Shown here: positions 26,210 to 34,871 of the stretch, in pieces
Numbering within the stretch: position 1 is the stretch's first letter
How the letters are laid out: each line of letters starts with the position of its first letter
DNA from: JAFDVL01 sp964631865
GTDB taxonomy: Bacteria; Acidobacteriota; Blastocatellia; RBC074
DNA: 64,000 nt
Reading direction: 5' to 3'
Assembly: GCA_964631865.1 (NCBI GenBank)
Contig: CAZWAK010000019.1
Coordinates: 1 to 64,000 of the forward strand
The notes under the pieces: generated by a model
What the model was told of the DNA's origin: nothing
Seen by the model: the letters and a program-made list of their open reading frames with translations, nothing else
Databases searched by the model: none
Made by a program: the position numbers and the translations under genes

Positions 26210-26773
26210 ATGACTACAGAACAAACGATGCAAGAATTTGAAACGCTCGCAATGCCGTACACGAATGCGTTGTATCGCACCGCGTGTCGTCGGTTGGGCA
26301 ATCAAACCGAAGCCGAAGACATCGTGCAGGAAACCTATCTGCAAGCCTGGATGTCGTTTCATCGCTTTGCGCCGGGTACGAACTTTCAGGCTTGGATATT
26401 CAAGGTTATGGCGAACACGATCCAACGCCATTACAGCAAAACCCGGCGGATGCTGACGGGACAGGAAGAAGACGTGTTTGAGCAAGTCACCTATGAACCG
26501 CCCGTGACGCAGGAACTGCGCGACAAGGCAGTGCTGGCGGCGCTCAACGAGGTGCTGGAACAATTCCGCATCGTGATTCTGCTCGCGGATGTGCAAGGGT
26601 ATTCGTATCAGGAAGTCGCTGCCCTGCTCGGCATTCCCATCGGCACGGTGATGTCGCGGTTGTACCGAGGCCGGAAACAACTCCGGCCTGCGCTCACGGG
26701 CCTCGCCGCAGAGTATGGATTCAAGGCCAGTATGCCGGTCGCGCGGCGCAGGAGGGCGGCAAGATTGGAGTGA
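26210..26773 (+). CDS. ECF-type RNA polymerase sigma factor
   Basis: A 187-residue sigma-70-family factor of the ECF type. Region 2 (residues 10-80) contains LGNQTEAEDIVQETYLQAW and FQAWIFKVMANTIQRHY. Region 4 (residues 115-165) contains FRIVILLADVQGYSYQEVAALLGIPIGTVMSRLYRGRKQLR, a typical promoter -35 recognition helix. Two ATGs are adjacent (26207 and 26210); the second has better spacing from AAGGAGG at 26197-26203. A sigma-54 promoter and activator sites precede it, so it may relay a sigma-54 signal. A STAS protein, not a classical anti-sigma factor, follows six bases later. Confidence 0.92.
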   Translation: MTTEQTMQEFETLAMPYTNALYRTACRRLGNQTEAEDIVQETYLQAWMSFHRFAPGTNFQAWIFKVMANTIQRHYSKTRRMLTGQEEDVFEQVTYEPPVTQELRDKAVLAALNEVLEQFRIVILLADVQGYSYQEVAALLGIPIGTVMSRLYRGRKQLRPALTGLAAEYGFKASMPVARRRRAARLE

Positions 26774-26779
26774 AACACA

Positions 26780-27064
26780 ATGCTGAAGATTACCAGAAAT
26801 ACAAATGAACACGGCGTCACGACCTTCAAGCTGGAAGGCAAGCTGATTGGGGTCTGGGTAGACGAATTACGCCGTTGCTGGCAGCAAGCCTTGCACAATG
26901 GCCTCACGCCCACCATCCACCTTGATCTGGCCGACGTGACCTGGGTGAGCGAGGAAGGGAAAGCATTGTTGCGAACGATGTATCGCAGCGGCGTCGCGCT
27001 GCTGGCGGCGAATCTGTTGCTGTCTGGCATTGTGGCGGAAATCAGCGCCGAACCAGCGGATTGA
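26780..27064 (+). CDS. STAS-domain protein, non-phosphorylatable type
   Basis: A 94-residue protein with the STAS fold pattern: beta strand VTTFKLEGKLIGVWVDELRR, then TIHLDLADVTWVSEEGKALLRTMYRSGVAL. In anti-anti-sigma factors the loop reads D-S-S-G with a phosphorylated Ser; here it is S-E-E-G, so the acceptor position is Glu. It lies immediately downstream of the sigma factor gene. It is paralogous to the protein at 31251 (both begin MLKIT). A partner-switching or scaffold role is inferred. Confidence 0.82.
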   Translation: MLKITRNTNEHGVTTFKLEGKLIGVWVDELRRCWQQALHNGLTPTIHLDLADVTWVSEEGKALLRTMYRSGVALLAANLLLSGIVAEISAEPAD

Positions 27065-27071
27065 AACGAAT

Positions 27072-27869
27072 ATGCAAACGACTTGGCAAAAAATGACCTG
27101 GATGACGATAGCCCTGATTTTATTGGCCTGCGCGCCACCTGCCTGTGCGCAAAACACGAAGCAACCGCCATTGAACGAAACGGTCAGCCAATCGTGGGCG
27201 CAATTGATCGCCGCCTCGCAAGACTATCGTGCCAGCCTCGTCCGCGTCCTGGAATTGCAGGAACAGGCGCAAATGCGTGCGGCGGAGTTGGTCGAAAAAC
27301 AAAAGCTGTTGTTGGCGCAAGGCGCAATCGCCAAACGCGAATTGGAAGCAGGTGAACAAGCTCTGCATGCCGCACAAATGCGCACGAACGAAGCGCGCCA
27401 GCAACTGGAAGCCGTCGAGCAATTGATTGCCGAAGCGAATGCGACGGAGCTGTGGGCCAGGCAACCTGCCGAATTGCCCAGCCGTTCGCCGCGCTATCTT
27501 CTGAACCGTGAGAAAGCACCCGCCGAATCACAGGGAAATTATCGCAGCGCGTTGATTCGCTATGCTGGCACGAGCGCCTGGGCATTGAGTGATTTCGGCA
27601 AAGTGGAGGCGTTCTTTCGCACACAGTTCGGCAAGCCGCTGACGGTGAGCGCCTACGGCCAAAGCGCCACGCACAATCGCTTAGGCTTCGATCATCGCGC
27701 GGCGATAGATGTCGCCCTCCATCCCGACAGCCACGAAGGGCAAAGACTGACCGCCTATTTACGCGAGCACGGCATTCCGTTTATCGCGATTCGCTGCCCA
27801 ATTCCCGGCTCGGCAACGGGCGCGCATATCCACATCGGCCCGCCGTCGAAACGCGCGGCTGTACCGTAA
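27072..27869 (+). CDS. Exported coiled-coil protein with M15-like peptidase C terminus
   Basis: A 265-residue protein with a signal sequence containing a lipobox-like LLAC (Cys20) or a cleavage after ACAQ. Residues 35-125 are a coiled coil. The C-terminal 90 residues resemble the D-Ala-D-Ala carboxypeptidase M15 family: Gly-Gln-Ser-Ala-Thr-His201, GFDHRAAID with Asp213, and AHIHIG with His252/His254 as candidate zinc ligands. This predicts a murein-trimming enzyme, though I cannot confirm the fold. It is eight bases after the STAS gene. Confidence 0.72.
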   Translation: MQTTWQKMTWMTIALILLACAPPACAQNTKQPPLNETVSQSWAQLIAASQDYRASLVRVLELQEQAQMRAAELVEKQKLLLAQGAIAKRELEAGEQALHAAQMRTNEARQQLEAVEQLIAEANATELWARQPAELPSRSPRYLLNREKAPAESQGNYRSALIRYAGTSAWALSDFGKVEAFFRTQFGKPLTVSAYGQSATHNRLGFDHRAAIDVALHPDSHEGQRLTAYLREHGIPFIAIRCPIPGSATGAHIHIGPPSKRAAVP

Positions 27870-27930
27870 AGCAAAATCCTTCGCCACGCCCATTCTCAAA
27901 CGCCTCGGCCTTGCGTACAATGACCGCGCA

Positions 27931-30546
27931 ATGGCTCCTGATCAGACTGCCCAATCTGAGGCTGCACTGCTGCGACAATACCAGTCGCTGTTGGAGATCA
28001 ACCACGCGGTTGTGTCGCAACTCGATCTGCGCGAGCTGCTGCGCACGACGTCCGCCATCTTGCGCCAACATATTCATCACGACATCGCGGGCATCTCGCT
28101 TTATGAAGAAGCGCGCGGAATGTTTCGCGTGATGGCGCTCGACAATCCGCCGGAGCATTGGGAGGAAGGGCATTTGCTGCCACTGGAAGGCACGCCCGAC
28201 GGGCTGGCCTTCCAAACGCGACAAGTGGTCTGGCGCGAGCATCTTGATCTGACGGAATTTCCGGCGACGGTGGTGCGACAGGCCTACGAAGCGGGTGTGC
28301 GTTCGGGTTGTTCCGTGCCGCTGATTGCGCGGGATCGTGTCATCGGCGTGCTCGGCATTGGCAGCAAACGCGAAGCTTCGGTCACCGCCGCCGATGCCGA
28401 GATGCTGCAACTGATCGCCAATCAAATCGCCAGTGCTGTTGCGAACGCCTTGAACTTCGAGCGCGCCCGCCAAGCCGAACAGGAAGTGCAACGACAACTC
28501 GAACGCGAACGCTTGATGTTGGAAATCAACAATGCCGTCGTCACGCAACTCGATCTGCGCGAACTCGCGCGCGTCACGGCGGCCCGTTTGCGCGAGGTGT
28601 TACAGCACGACATGACGGGCATCTCGCTCTACGATCCCGCCACCAATCAGATTCGCACCTATATGTTCGACTTGCCGGCGGACACGCTGCCGCCGATTCC
28701 CGAAGGCACGCCTGTGCCGCTGGAAGGGACGTTTGGCGGGATGGCCTTCCTATCTGGACAACCCGTGTTTATGAACCGCATCGATGCAACCATTCCGATG
28801 GCGGAATTCGACCGCCGACTGATGGAAGCGGGGATTCGATCCGGTGGCGTCATTCCGCTGATTGTGCATGACCGCAAGCTGGGCTTTCTGGGCGTCGGAA
28901 GTTTTCAGGAAGATGCGTTTTCCGCCGCCGATCAGGAGTTGGTCTGCCACATTGCCAACCAGATTGCGATTGCCGTCGAGAACGCCTTGAACTTTGAGCG
29001 GGCGCAGGTCGCCGAGCAACAAGCGAAGCGGCAGGCAGAGCGCGTACAGTTGCTTTTGCAAGTCAACAACGCGATTGCGTCGGCGCTGGATTTGCCGTCG
29101 CTGTTTCGCGCGGTGTCCGCCTGTTTGCGGCAAGTGTTTCGACTTGATTACGCCGTGATGGGGCTGTACAACGACCAGGAAGAAATCCTGCGCGTGCATC
29201 TGTTGGATCGCGGCGAGGGACTGGATATTTTGCAGGAAGGCCAGATCGCGCCGCTCGATCATACGCCGGTCGGCCTCGCCATCCGCACGAAGCAAGTCGT
29301 CGTTACGGGGATGGATTACCTCGCACAGTTCCCTTCCGAAGTGGTGCGGCGCGCGGTCAGTCAAGGTATTCGCGCGAATTGTTCGGCTCCGCTGCTCAGG
29401 AAAAACCGCGTCATCGGCGCGATGAGCATGGCCAGCAAAACCGTAGCCGCGTTCACGCAAGACGACGGCGAGTTGTTTATGAAGATCGCCGATCAGGTCG
29501 CCATCGCGGTCGAAAACGCGCTCGCCTTTCAGGAAATCGAAGGGCTGAAAAACAAGCTCGCCAGCGAAAAGCTCTACCTCGAAGACGAAATCCGCACCGA
29601 GTATAATTTTGAAGAGTTAATTGGTTCGAGCCGCGCTTTCAAACGCATCCTCAAACAAATCGAAACCGTCGCGCCGACCGATGCCGCCGTCTTGATTCGC
29701 GGCGAAACCGGCACGGGCAAAGAATTGATCGCGCGTGCGATTCACAACCTGAGCACGCGCCGCGAACGCACGCTCGTCAAACTCAACTGCGCGGCGATTC
29801 CGACCGGCTTGCTCGAAAGCGAATTGTTCGGCCACGAGAAAGGCGCATTCACGGGCGCGATCACACAGCGCATCGGACGCTTTGAACTTGCGCATCACGG
29901 TACGCTGTTGCTGGATGAAGTCGGCGACATCCCGGTTGAATTGCAACCAAAGTTGCTGCGGGTTTTGCAAGAGCAAGAGTTCGAGCGGCTCGGCAGCACA
30001 CGCACGCAGAAAGTGGACGTGCGAATGATTGCGGCGACCAACGCTGATCTGGAACAAATGGTCGCCGAGAAAAAGTATCGCAGCGATTTGTATTATCGCC
30101 TGAACGTCTTCCCCGTCACGATTCCGCCGCTGCGCGAACGCGCCGAAGACATCCCGCTGCTGGCGCGCTTCTTCACGCGCAAATATGCCCGCCGTCTGAA
30201 AAAGAATCTCGAAGCCATCCCGGCGGAAGCGATGGACGCTTTGACCGCGTATCATTGGCCGGGCAATGTGCGCGAACTCGAACATTTCATCGAACGTGCC
30301 GTCGTGCTGACCGAAGGCACGGCGCTGAACATCTCGCATTCGGAATTGAAGCCCGCCGCGAAACCTGCCGCCGCGTCCAATGCCTCGTCCGTCACGACAC
30401 TCGAAGCGGCTGAACGCGAACATATCGTGCGCGCGCTGGAAGAAACCAATTGGGTGATTGGCGGGCCGCAAGGCGCAGCGGCACGGTTGGGCATGAAGCG
30501 CACGACCTTGCAGTCCCGCATGCAAAAACTCGGCATCGCACGCTAA
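27931..30546 (+). CDS. Sigma-54-dependent activator EBP2 with three GAF domains
   Basis: An 871-residue enhancer-binding protein. Three GAF domains lie at about residues 15-175, 195-360 and 370-535, then the AAA+ domain with GETGTGKE at 591 and GAFTGA at 638, and a Fis-type HTH with GAAARLGMKRTTLQSRMQKL. The AAA+ and HTH parts are very close to EBP1, and the GAF modules look like internal duplications. It is flanked upstream (26000-26181) and downstream (30666-30825) by identical-type palindromes and sigma-54 promoters, so it probably controls both neighbours. Confidence 0.93.
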   Translation: MAPDQTAQSEAALLRQYQSLLEINHAVVSQLDLRELLRTTSAILRQHIHHDIAGISLYEEARGMFRVMALDNPPEHWEEGHLLPLEGTPDGLAFQTRQVVWREHLDLTEFPATVVRQAYEAGVRSGCSVPLIARDRVIGVLGIGSKREASVTAADAEMLQLIANQIASAVANALNFERARQAEQEVQRQLERERLMLEINNAVVTQLDLRELARVTAARLREVLQHDMTGISLYDPATNQIRTYMFDLPADTLPPIPEGTPVPLEGTFGGMAFLSGQPVFMNRIDATIPMAEFDRRLMEAGIRSGGVIPLIVHDRKLGFLGVGSFQEDAFSAADQELVCHIANQIAIAVENALNFERAQVAEQQAKRQAERVQLLLQVNNAIASALDLPSLFRAVSACLRQVFRLDYAVMGLYNDQEEILRVHLLDRGEGLDILQEGQIAPLDHTPVGLAIRTKQVVVTGMDYLAQFPSEVVRRAVSQGIRANCSAPLLRKNRVIGAMSMASKTVAAFTQDDGELFMKIADQVAIAVENALAFQEIEGLKNKLASEKLYLEDEIRTEYNFEELIGSSRAFKRILKQIETVAPTDAAVLIRGETGTGKELIARAIHNLSTRRERTLVKLNCAAIPTGLLESELFGHEKGAFTGAITQRIGRFELAHHGTLLLDEVGDIPVELQPKLLRVLQEQEFERLGSTRTQKVDVRMIAATNADLEQMVAEKKYRSDLYYRLNVFPVTIPPLRERAEDIPLLARFFTRKYARRLKKNLEAIPAEAMDALTAYHWPGNVRELEHFIERAVVLTEGTALNISHSELKPAAKPAAASNASSVTTLEAAEREHIVRALEETNWVIGGPQGAAARLGMKRTTLQSRMQKLGIAR

Positions 30547-30561
30547 TAACGAAACGACACT

Positions 30562-30624
30562 ATTCTTCCTTCTTCCTTCTTGGATGAGGTGTTTTTTCCT
30601 CGCAATCAATGAAGAAGGAAGAAT
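30562..30624. repeat. Inverted repeat of the ATTCTTCCTTCTTC family
   Basis: ATTCTTCCTTCTTC at 30562-30575 pairs perfectly with GAAGAAGGAAGAAT at 30611-30624. It lies 15 bases after the EBP2 stop in a 342-base gap that also holds the activator sites and a sigma-54 promoter. Without a T-run it is not a typical terminator. Confidence 0.85.
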
Positions 30625-30665
30625 GCGTTCCGCCGGGTCGCGGCAATTCTATTCCTAACCGCCGC

Positions 30666-30697
30666 GCCGACATTTCGGCACACGCCGACATCTCGGC
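30666..30697. promoter_or_regulatory. Paired 14-bp activator sites, EBP2 type, close spacing
   Basis: GCCGACATTTCGGC at 30666-30679 and GCCGACATCTCGGC at 30684-30697, 18 bases apart. The first is identical to the site at 26000. They lie 113-144 bases upstream of a sigma-54 promoter. Confidence 0.75.
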
Positions 30698-30809
30698 GCA
30701 AATCGCTTCGGCACTCGTCGGCACTGGCTCGGCAGCAACTTCTCGCTCATTCGCATAACTCGTTTTCCTTCCACTCACTTACCACAAGCAAGCGAATCGT
30801 TCGGCCTTG

Positions 30810-30825
30810 TGGCAAGGCACTTGCA
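30810..30825 (+). promoter_or_regulatory. Sigma-54 promoter upstream of the zinc-ribbon gene
   Basis: TGGCAAGGCACTTGCA is a near-ideal -24/-12 element (TGGC, N7, TTGCA). It is 64 bases upstream of the ATG at 30889 and shares eleven leading bases or nearly so with the promoter at 26166. Confidence 0.8.
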
Positions 30826-30888
30826 CTACTCAGAGGTGTCGCTCAAGACACAATAAAAACCCGAAAGATTTACGGGAAGGAGGCACCG

Positions 30889-31248
30889 ATGTTTACGCCA
30901 CAACTATCAGCAACCATCGCCATGAAGCAATGTCACCGTTGCGGCTCGGAACTGCGCGAGCGCGATAAATTCTGCCGTCGCTGCGGCGTCAGTCAGAGCC
31001 TCGCTTCTACAACCGAGTGCGCTACCAAATTATTCAGCAGCAGCGGCGCGATACACCAATCGTTCTCTGGCGAGTTGGTCAGCGCCGTGGCTACCGGACT
31101 GGCACAACGGACGACGGCGCTGCACAAGAATCGTTGGACGCGGCGATTGGCCGGCGCGCTCGTCGCTGTTCCGCTCTGGCTGATGATTGTGCTGCTTTCC
31201 CCGTTGGAGGCTTTGGCAGCGGTCAGAGCCATCTCCAATCAACCTTGA
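30889..31248 (+). CDS. Zinc-ribbon membrane protein
   Basis: A 119-residue protein. Residues 12-38 form a zinc ribbon with two CxxC pairs (MKQCHRCGSELRERDKFCRRCG). A single membrane helix follows at about residues 88-110 (ALVAVPLWLMIVLLSPLEALAA). The first ATG has a strong GGAAGGAGG site. It is the first gene after the sigma-54 promoter and stops two bases before the STAS gene. Function unknown. Confidence 0.8.
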   Translation: MFTPQLSATIAMKQCHRCGSELRERDKFCRRCGVSQSLASTTECATKLFSSSGAIHQSFSGELVSAVATGLAQRTTALHKNRWTRRLAGALVAVPLWLMIVLLSPLEALAAVRAISNQP

Positions 31249-31250
31249 AC

Positions 31251-31523
31251 ATGCTCAAGATTACGATTCACAACGAAGCCGTCGTGACGCGCTTCATACT
31301 CGAAGGGCGGTTGATCGGCGAATGGGTAGCCGAATTGGAACGATGCTGGCTGACCGCCAACGCCGCTCCGCTCAGAATTGAATTAACCGATGTGAGCTTT
31401 ATTGACGAACAAGGCCAGGCATTACTAGCACGAATGGCAGCCGCAGGCGCGACATTGATTGCGGTTGATGTCCAGACCAAAGCCATCGTCGAGGAAATCC
31501 TTGCGCCCTTGTTGCCGGAATAA
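31251..31523 (+). CDS. STAS-domain protein, second paralogue
   Basis: A 90-residue STAS-like protein, MLKITIHNEAVVTRFILEGR at the start and IELTDVSFIDEQGQALLARM at the loop. The usual phospho-Ser loop D-S-S-G is D-E-Q-G, so the phosphate acceptor is missing, as in its paralogue at 26780. It lies between the zinc-ribbon gene and a TolC gene in a module with the same sigma-54-type control. Confidence 0.82.
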   Translation: MLKITIHNEAVVTRFILEGRLIGEWVAELERCWLTANAAPLRIELTDVSFIDEQGQALLARMAAAGATLIAVDVQTKAIVEEILAPLLPE

Positions 31524-31538
31524 AGCGGCAAAAGGAAC

Positions 31539-31565
31539 GTAACGCGATTTGCCAAATCGCGCCAC
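31539..31565. repeat. GTAACGCGATTTG palindromic repeat, copy before TolC gene
   Basis: GTAACGCGATTTG, one base, then CAAATCGCG with a degenerate last four bases. Center is CGCGATTTG-C-CAAATCGCG, a 19-bp palindrome. It lies just upstream of the TolC ribosome site. Other copies are at 36890-37027, 44519-44546 and 47379-47405. Confidence 0.88.
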
Positions 31566-31587
31566 ATTTTCCGAGGAGAACACACGA

Positions 31588-33252
31588 ATGCCAAACGCGA
31601 AACCTTTCTTACTATTGTTGGTCATTACCCTGTCTGCGCCAATCGCGTTGGCGCAGACAAGGGCGGAACAGCGCGTTGACTCAATCAACCCCGTCGCGCT
31701 CACATTACGCGAAGCCGTCGCGCGGGCGCTCGCCAACAGCCGCGACATCGAAGTGGAGCGGCTCAAGGTGCAGAAGAATGAATTCGATGTGAAAGCAGCA
31801 CACGGCGCATACGATCCGACCTTTCGTTCGAGCCTTTCGTTTGAGCATCGCACGACGCCGGTCGCTTCGATTCTGGCAGGCGGCGAAAACGGCAAGCTCA
31901 AGACGAATGATTTTTTGCGACAGGCCGAACTCGCCCGCAAGATGCCGTGGCAAGGTGGCAGCATGCGTGTGACGTTCGATCAAAGCCGCGCCACCACACA
32001 GAACCAATTCTACGCGCTCAATCCGCAATACAGCACGAGCTTGAGCCTGGAATACACACAACCCTTGCTGCGCAATCGCAAGATGGATGTCGAGCGGCGC
32101 AACATCCGAATCGCCAGGAAAAAGCTTGATCTGTCGGACAGTCAGTTTCGTCAACGCGCCATTGAAATCATCGCCAACGTCGAGCGCGCCTATTGGGATT
32201 TGGTCTTTGCGCGCCGCGACGAAGCGATCAAACGCGCGTCGGTCGAACTGGCGAAAACGCAACTCGAACATAACCTGCGCCAAGTCGCGCAAGGCACGCT
32301 CGCACCCGCGGACGTGACTTCCGCGCGCGTTGAAATCGCACGCCGCACTGATGAAGCCGAAGCGGCAACCGAAACCATTGCCCGCGCCGAAAACGCACTG
32401 AAAGCGTTGGTGAGCCAGCCGAGCAACGATGAACTCTGGCACGCGACAATCACGCCGACCGATCAGCCGGAGATGAGCACAACCGCGCCCATGTCCGTTG
32501 CCGAGGCGCTCAAGACCGCGTTCACGAATCGCCCCGAATTGGAGCAATACCGGTTGCGCAGCGAATTGAACAGCGTGGATGTCGAATACCTGCGCGACCA
32601 AACCAAACCGCAAGTGGATTTGGTGGCGGGCTATGGCACGACGGGCTTGGCGGGTGCCGCGCGCACCGAAACGAATCCGATCATCGCCAGCAATCAACAG
32701 CTCATTGATCGCATCAATCAACTTTCGCAAACCGCCGGCTTGCCCGCGCTGTCGCCTGTCTCGTTTGGCACGATCCCGGATCGCTATTACGGCGGCTATG
32801 GGCAAAGCCTGGGCAATCTGTTTCGCAACGATGCGCGCACGTTCCGCGTCGGCGTCAACATTGCGCTGCCGCTCGGCAATCGCACGGCGAAAGCGAATCT
32901 CGGTCGTGCGTTGGTCGAAGGCAAGCAGATTGATGTCGAACGACAACGCGCCGAACATCAAATCGAAGTCGAAGTGCGCAACGCCGTGCAAGCCGTCGAA
33001 ACATCCCAACGTCGCATCGAAGCCGCCAAGACTTCACGGACAAATGCCGAACTGCAACTCAAGAGCGAGCAGAACAAATTCGATGCTGGGCTTTCCACAA
33101 ACTTCCTCGTCCTGGATCGCCAGAATGCGTTATCGCTGTCGCAAGGGCGCGAACTGAAAGCCATCACCGATTACAACAAAGCCGTCAGCGAATTGCAGCG
33201 CGCGCTGGCCACGACGCTGACGAACAAGAACATCGAAATCGCCAGCCGATAG
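31588..33252 (+). CDS. TolC-family outer-membrane efflux protein
   Basis: A 554-residue outer-membrane factor, longer than the one at 19356. A signal peptide (residues 1-23, ending ALAQ) precedes two OEP repeats: LTLREAVARALANSRDIEVERL and AEALKTAFTNRPELEQYRL. An insertion of about 60 residues with GYGTTGLAGAARTETNPI and Gly/Tyr-rich text lies between strands. GAGGAGA precedes the ATG. It leads a five-gene exporter operon (adaptor, ATPase, two permeases), so it is likely that system's outer-membrane channel. Confidence 0.92.
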   Translation: MPNAKPFLLLLVITLSAPIALAQTRAEQRVDSINPVALTLREAVARALANSRDIEVERLKVQKNEFDVKAAHGAYDPTFRSSLSFEHRTTPVASILAGGENGKLKTNDFLRQAELARKMPWQGGSMRVTFDQSRATTQNQFYALNPQYSTSLSLEYTQPLLRNRKMDVERRNIRIARKKLDLSDSQFRQRAIEIIANVERAYWDLVFARRDEAIKRASVELAKTQLEHNLRQVAQGTLAPADVTSARVEIARRTDEAEAATETIARAENALKALVSQPSNDELWHATITPTDQPEMSTTAPMSVAEALKTAFTNRPELEQYRLRSELNSVDVEYLRDQTKPQVDLVAGYGTTGLAGAARTETNPIIASNQQLIDRINQLSQTAGLPALSPVSFGTIPDRYYGGYGQSLGNLFRNDARTFRVGVNIALPLGNRTAKANLGRALVEGKQIDVERQRAEHQIEVEVRNAVQAVETSQRRIEAAKTSRTNAELQLKSEQNKFDAGLSTNFLVLDRQNALSLSQGRELKAITDYNKAVSELQRALATTLTNKNIEIASR

Positions 33253-33261
33253 AGGAACTGC

Positions 33262-33651
33262 ATGACCAAACAAACTTTGTCCATCACACTCATCGCAACG
33301 TTGCTGCTGTCACTGCTCAACGTGCCAACGTTCAGCAAAGACAAAGCCGCCGAACACGCCGCCAAGATCAAAGCAGCCGTCGCCAAACTCGGCGTCGGCG
33401 AACAAGCGCGCGTCACCATCACGCGGCACGACAAAACCAAACTGACCGGCTATGTCCACGAAGCAGGCAGCGATTCGTTCACGCTCGCCGATCTGCAAAC
33501 GGGCGCAAAGACGGCGATTCCCTACAGCGACATCAAAGCCGTCAAAGGCAAGAATCTTTCGACCGGAGCCAAAATCGGCGTCGGTGTCGCCATCGGCATC
33601 GGCGTCGCAACGCTCGGATTTTACATCCTGCTACGCGCGCTGGCAGATTGA
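33262..33651 (+). CDS. Small exported protein with C-terminal membrane helix
   Basis: A 129-residue protein with a signal peptide (residues 1-25), a small beta-domain (VTITRHDKTKLTGYVHEAG, TLADLQTGAKTAIPYSDI) resembling an LSM/SH3-like barrel, and a Gly-rich C-terminal helix IGVGVAIGIGVATLGFYILL. I do not recognise the family; small proteins of this layout are common in acidobacteria. It sits 9 bases after the TolC gene and 26 before the adaptor gene. Confidence 0.75.
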   Translation: MTKQTLSITLIATLLLSLLNVPTFSKDKAAEHAAKIKAAVAKLGVGEQARVTITRHDKTKLTGYVHEAGSDSFTLADLQTGAKTAIPYSDIKAVKGKNLSTGAKIGVGVAIGIGVATLGFYILLRALAD

Positions 33652-33677
33652 CGCTATTCACCAAACACGGAGGAACT

Positions 33678-34871
33678 ATGAAACAAGCAAACCATCGTAT
33701 CAAAGCCGTCTTCATCCTGATTTTATTGTCCTTGACCGCAGCTTCCGCGTGGTGGTTCTTCCTGCGCCAGCCCGCTGCCGCACCGGAAATCATCACGCTC
33801 AGCGGTCGCATCGAAGGCGACGAGGCCACTGTTGCCGCCAAGACGTCAGGCCGCATCAGCGACATCACTGTGCGCGAAGGCGATGCCGTCACTGCCGGGC
33901 AAGTCATCGCCATCCTCGACGATGAACAAATCAAAGCGCGCGAAGAGCAGGCGCGATCCGCCGTCGCACAAGCCGAAGCCCGCGTCTTGCAAGCACAACA
34001 ACAGATTTCCGTCTTGCAGGCGCAATTACAACAAAGCCGCTTGAGCCAGACGCAAGCGCGTGCCGATGCCGATGGCCGCGTCAGCCAAGCGCAAGCCCAC
34101 GTCGCCGCCGCCGAAGCCGAACTCTCGAAAGCGCAAGCCAATTACGAACAGGCGCGTTTTGACAACGAACGCTTCATGACGCTCGCCGAACAAGGCGACG
34201 TGTCCGAACGCGAAGGCCGCCAGGCACGCACCGCTGTCGAATCGCACAAAGCCGTCGTGTTAGCCGCACAACGCCAAGTCGAAGCGGCGCGCGGCGCGTT
34301 GCTGGCCACGAAAGCGAGCCTGGACACGCCCGCGATTCGTGCGGCGGAAGCGACTGCGATTGAGCAACAAATTCGGCAAGCGCAATCCGCTGTGACGTCG
34401 GCGCAAGCCGAAGCCATGCGCGCTCGTGCGCAGCTTGATGAAGCCCGCGCGAATCGCGATGACCTGAATATCCTCGCGCCTTTCGACGGCATCGTCGCGA
34501 CGCGCACAGCCGAACCGGGCGAAGTCGTCGCGGCAGGCGCGCCGCTGCTGACGTTGCTGAATCCGCATCAGGTCTATCTGCGCGGCTTCATCCCGGAAGG
34601 CGAAATCGGGCGCGTGCGCACGGGGCAAACGGCGCGCGTTTACTTGGACTCGAATCCGACGCAACCGCTTGAAGCCACCGTGTCGCGCATTGATCCGCAA
34701 GCGTCGTTCACGCCCGAAAACACGTATTTCCGCGATGATCGCGTGAAGCAGGTCGTGGGTGTGAAGCTGCAACTAACCAAACCCGAAGGCTTCGCCAAAC
34801 CGGGGATGCCAGCAGACGGCGAAGTGCTCATTACTGGCACGCAATGGGCGACAACCGCGAGGAAAGAATAA
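33678..34871 (+). CDS. HlyD-family secretion adaptor
   Basis: A 397-residue periplasmic adaptor of the HlyD/YbhG type. One membrane helix (residues 10-28), LSGRIEGDEATVAAKTSGRI lipoyl start, a long coiled coil rich in Ala/Gln/Arg (residues 75-250), the second lipoyl half LNILAPFDGIVATRTAEPGE and a C-terminal beta domain. GGAGGAA precedes the ATG. Its TAA stop shares one base with the ATPase start, so translation is coupled. Confidence 0.93.
   Translation: MKQANHRIKAVFILILLSLTAASAWWFFLRQPAAAPEIITLSGRIEGDEATVAAKTSGRISDITVREGDAVTAGQVIAILDDEQIKAREEQARSAVAQAEARVLQAQQQISVLQAQLQQSRLSQTQARADADGRVSQAQAHVAAAEAELSKAQANYEQARFDNERFMTLAEQGDVSEREGRQARTAVESHKAVVLAAQRQVEAARGALLATKASLDTPAIRAAEATAIEQQIRQAQSAVTSAQAEAMRARAQLDEARANRDDLNILAPFDGIVATRTAEPGEVVAAGAPLLTLLNPHQVYLRGFIPEGEIGRVRTGQTARVYLDSNPTQPLEATVSRIDPQASFTPENTYFRDDRVKQVVGVKLQLTKPEGFAKPGMPADGEVLITGTQWATTARKE

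Noticed and set aside
31705..33009. A 434-codon minus-strand frame opposite the TolC gene
   Set aside because: Antisense to clear OEP repeats; composition typical of shadow frames.
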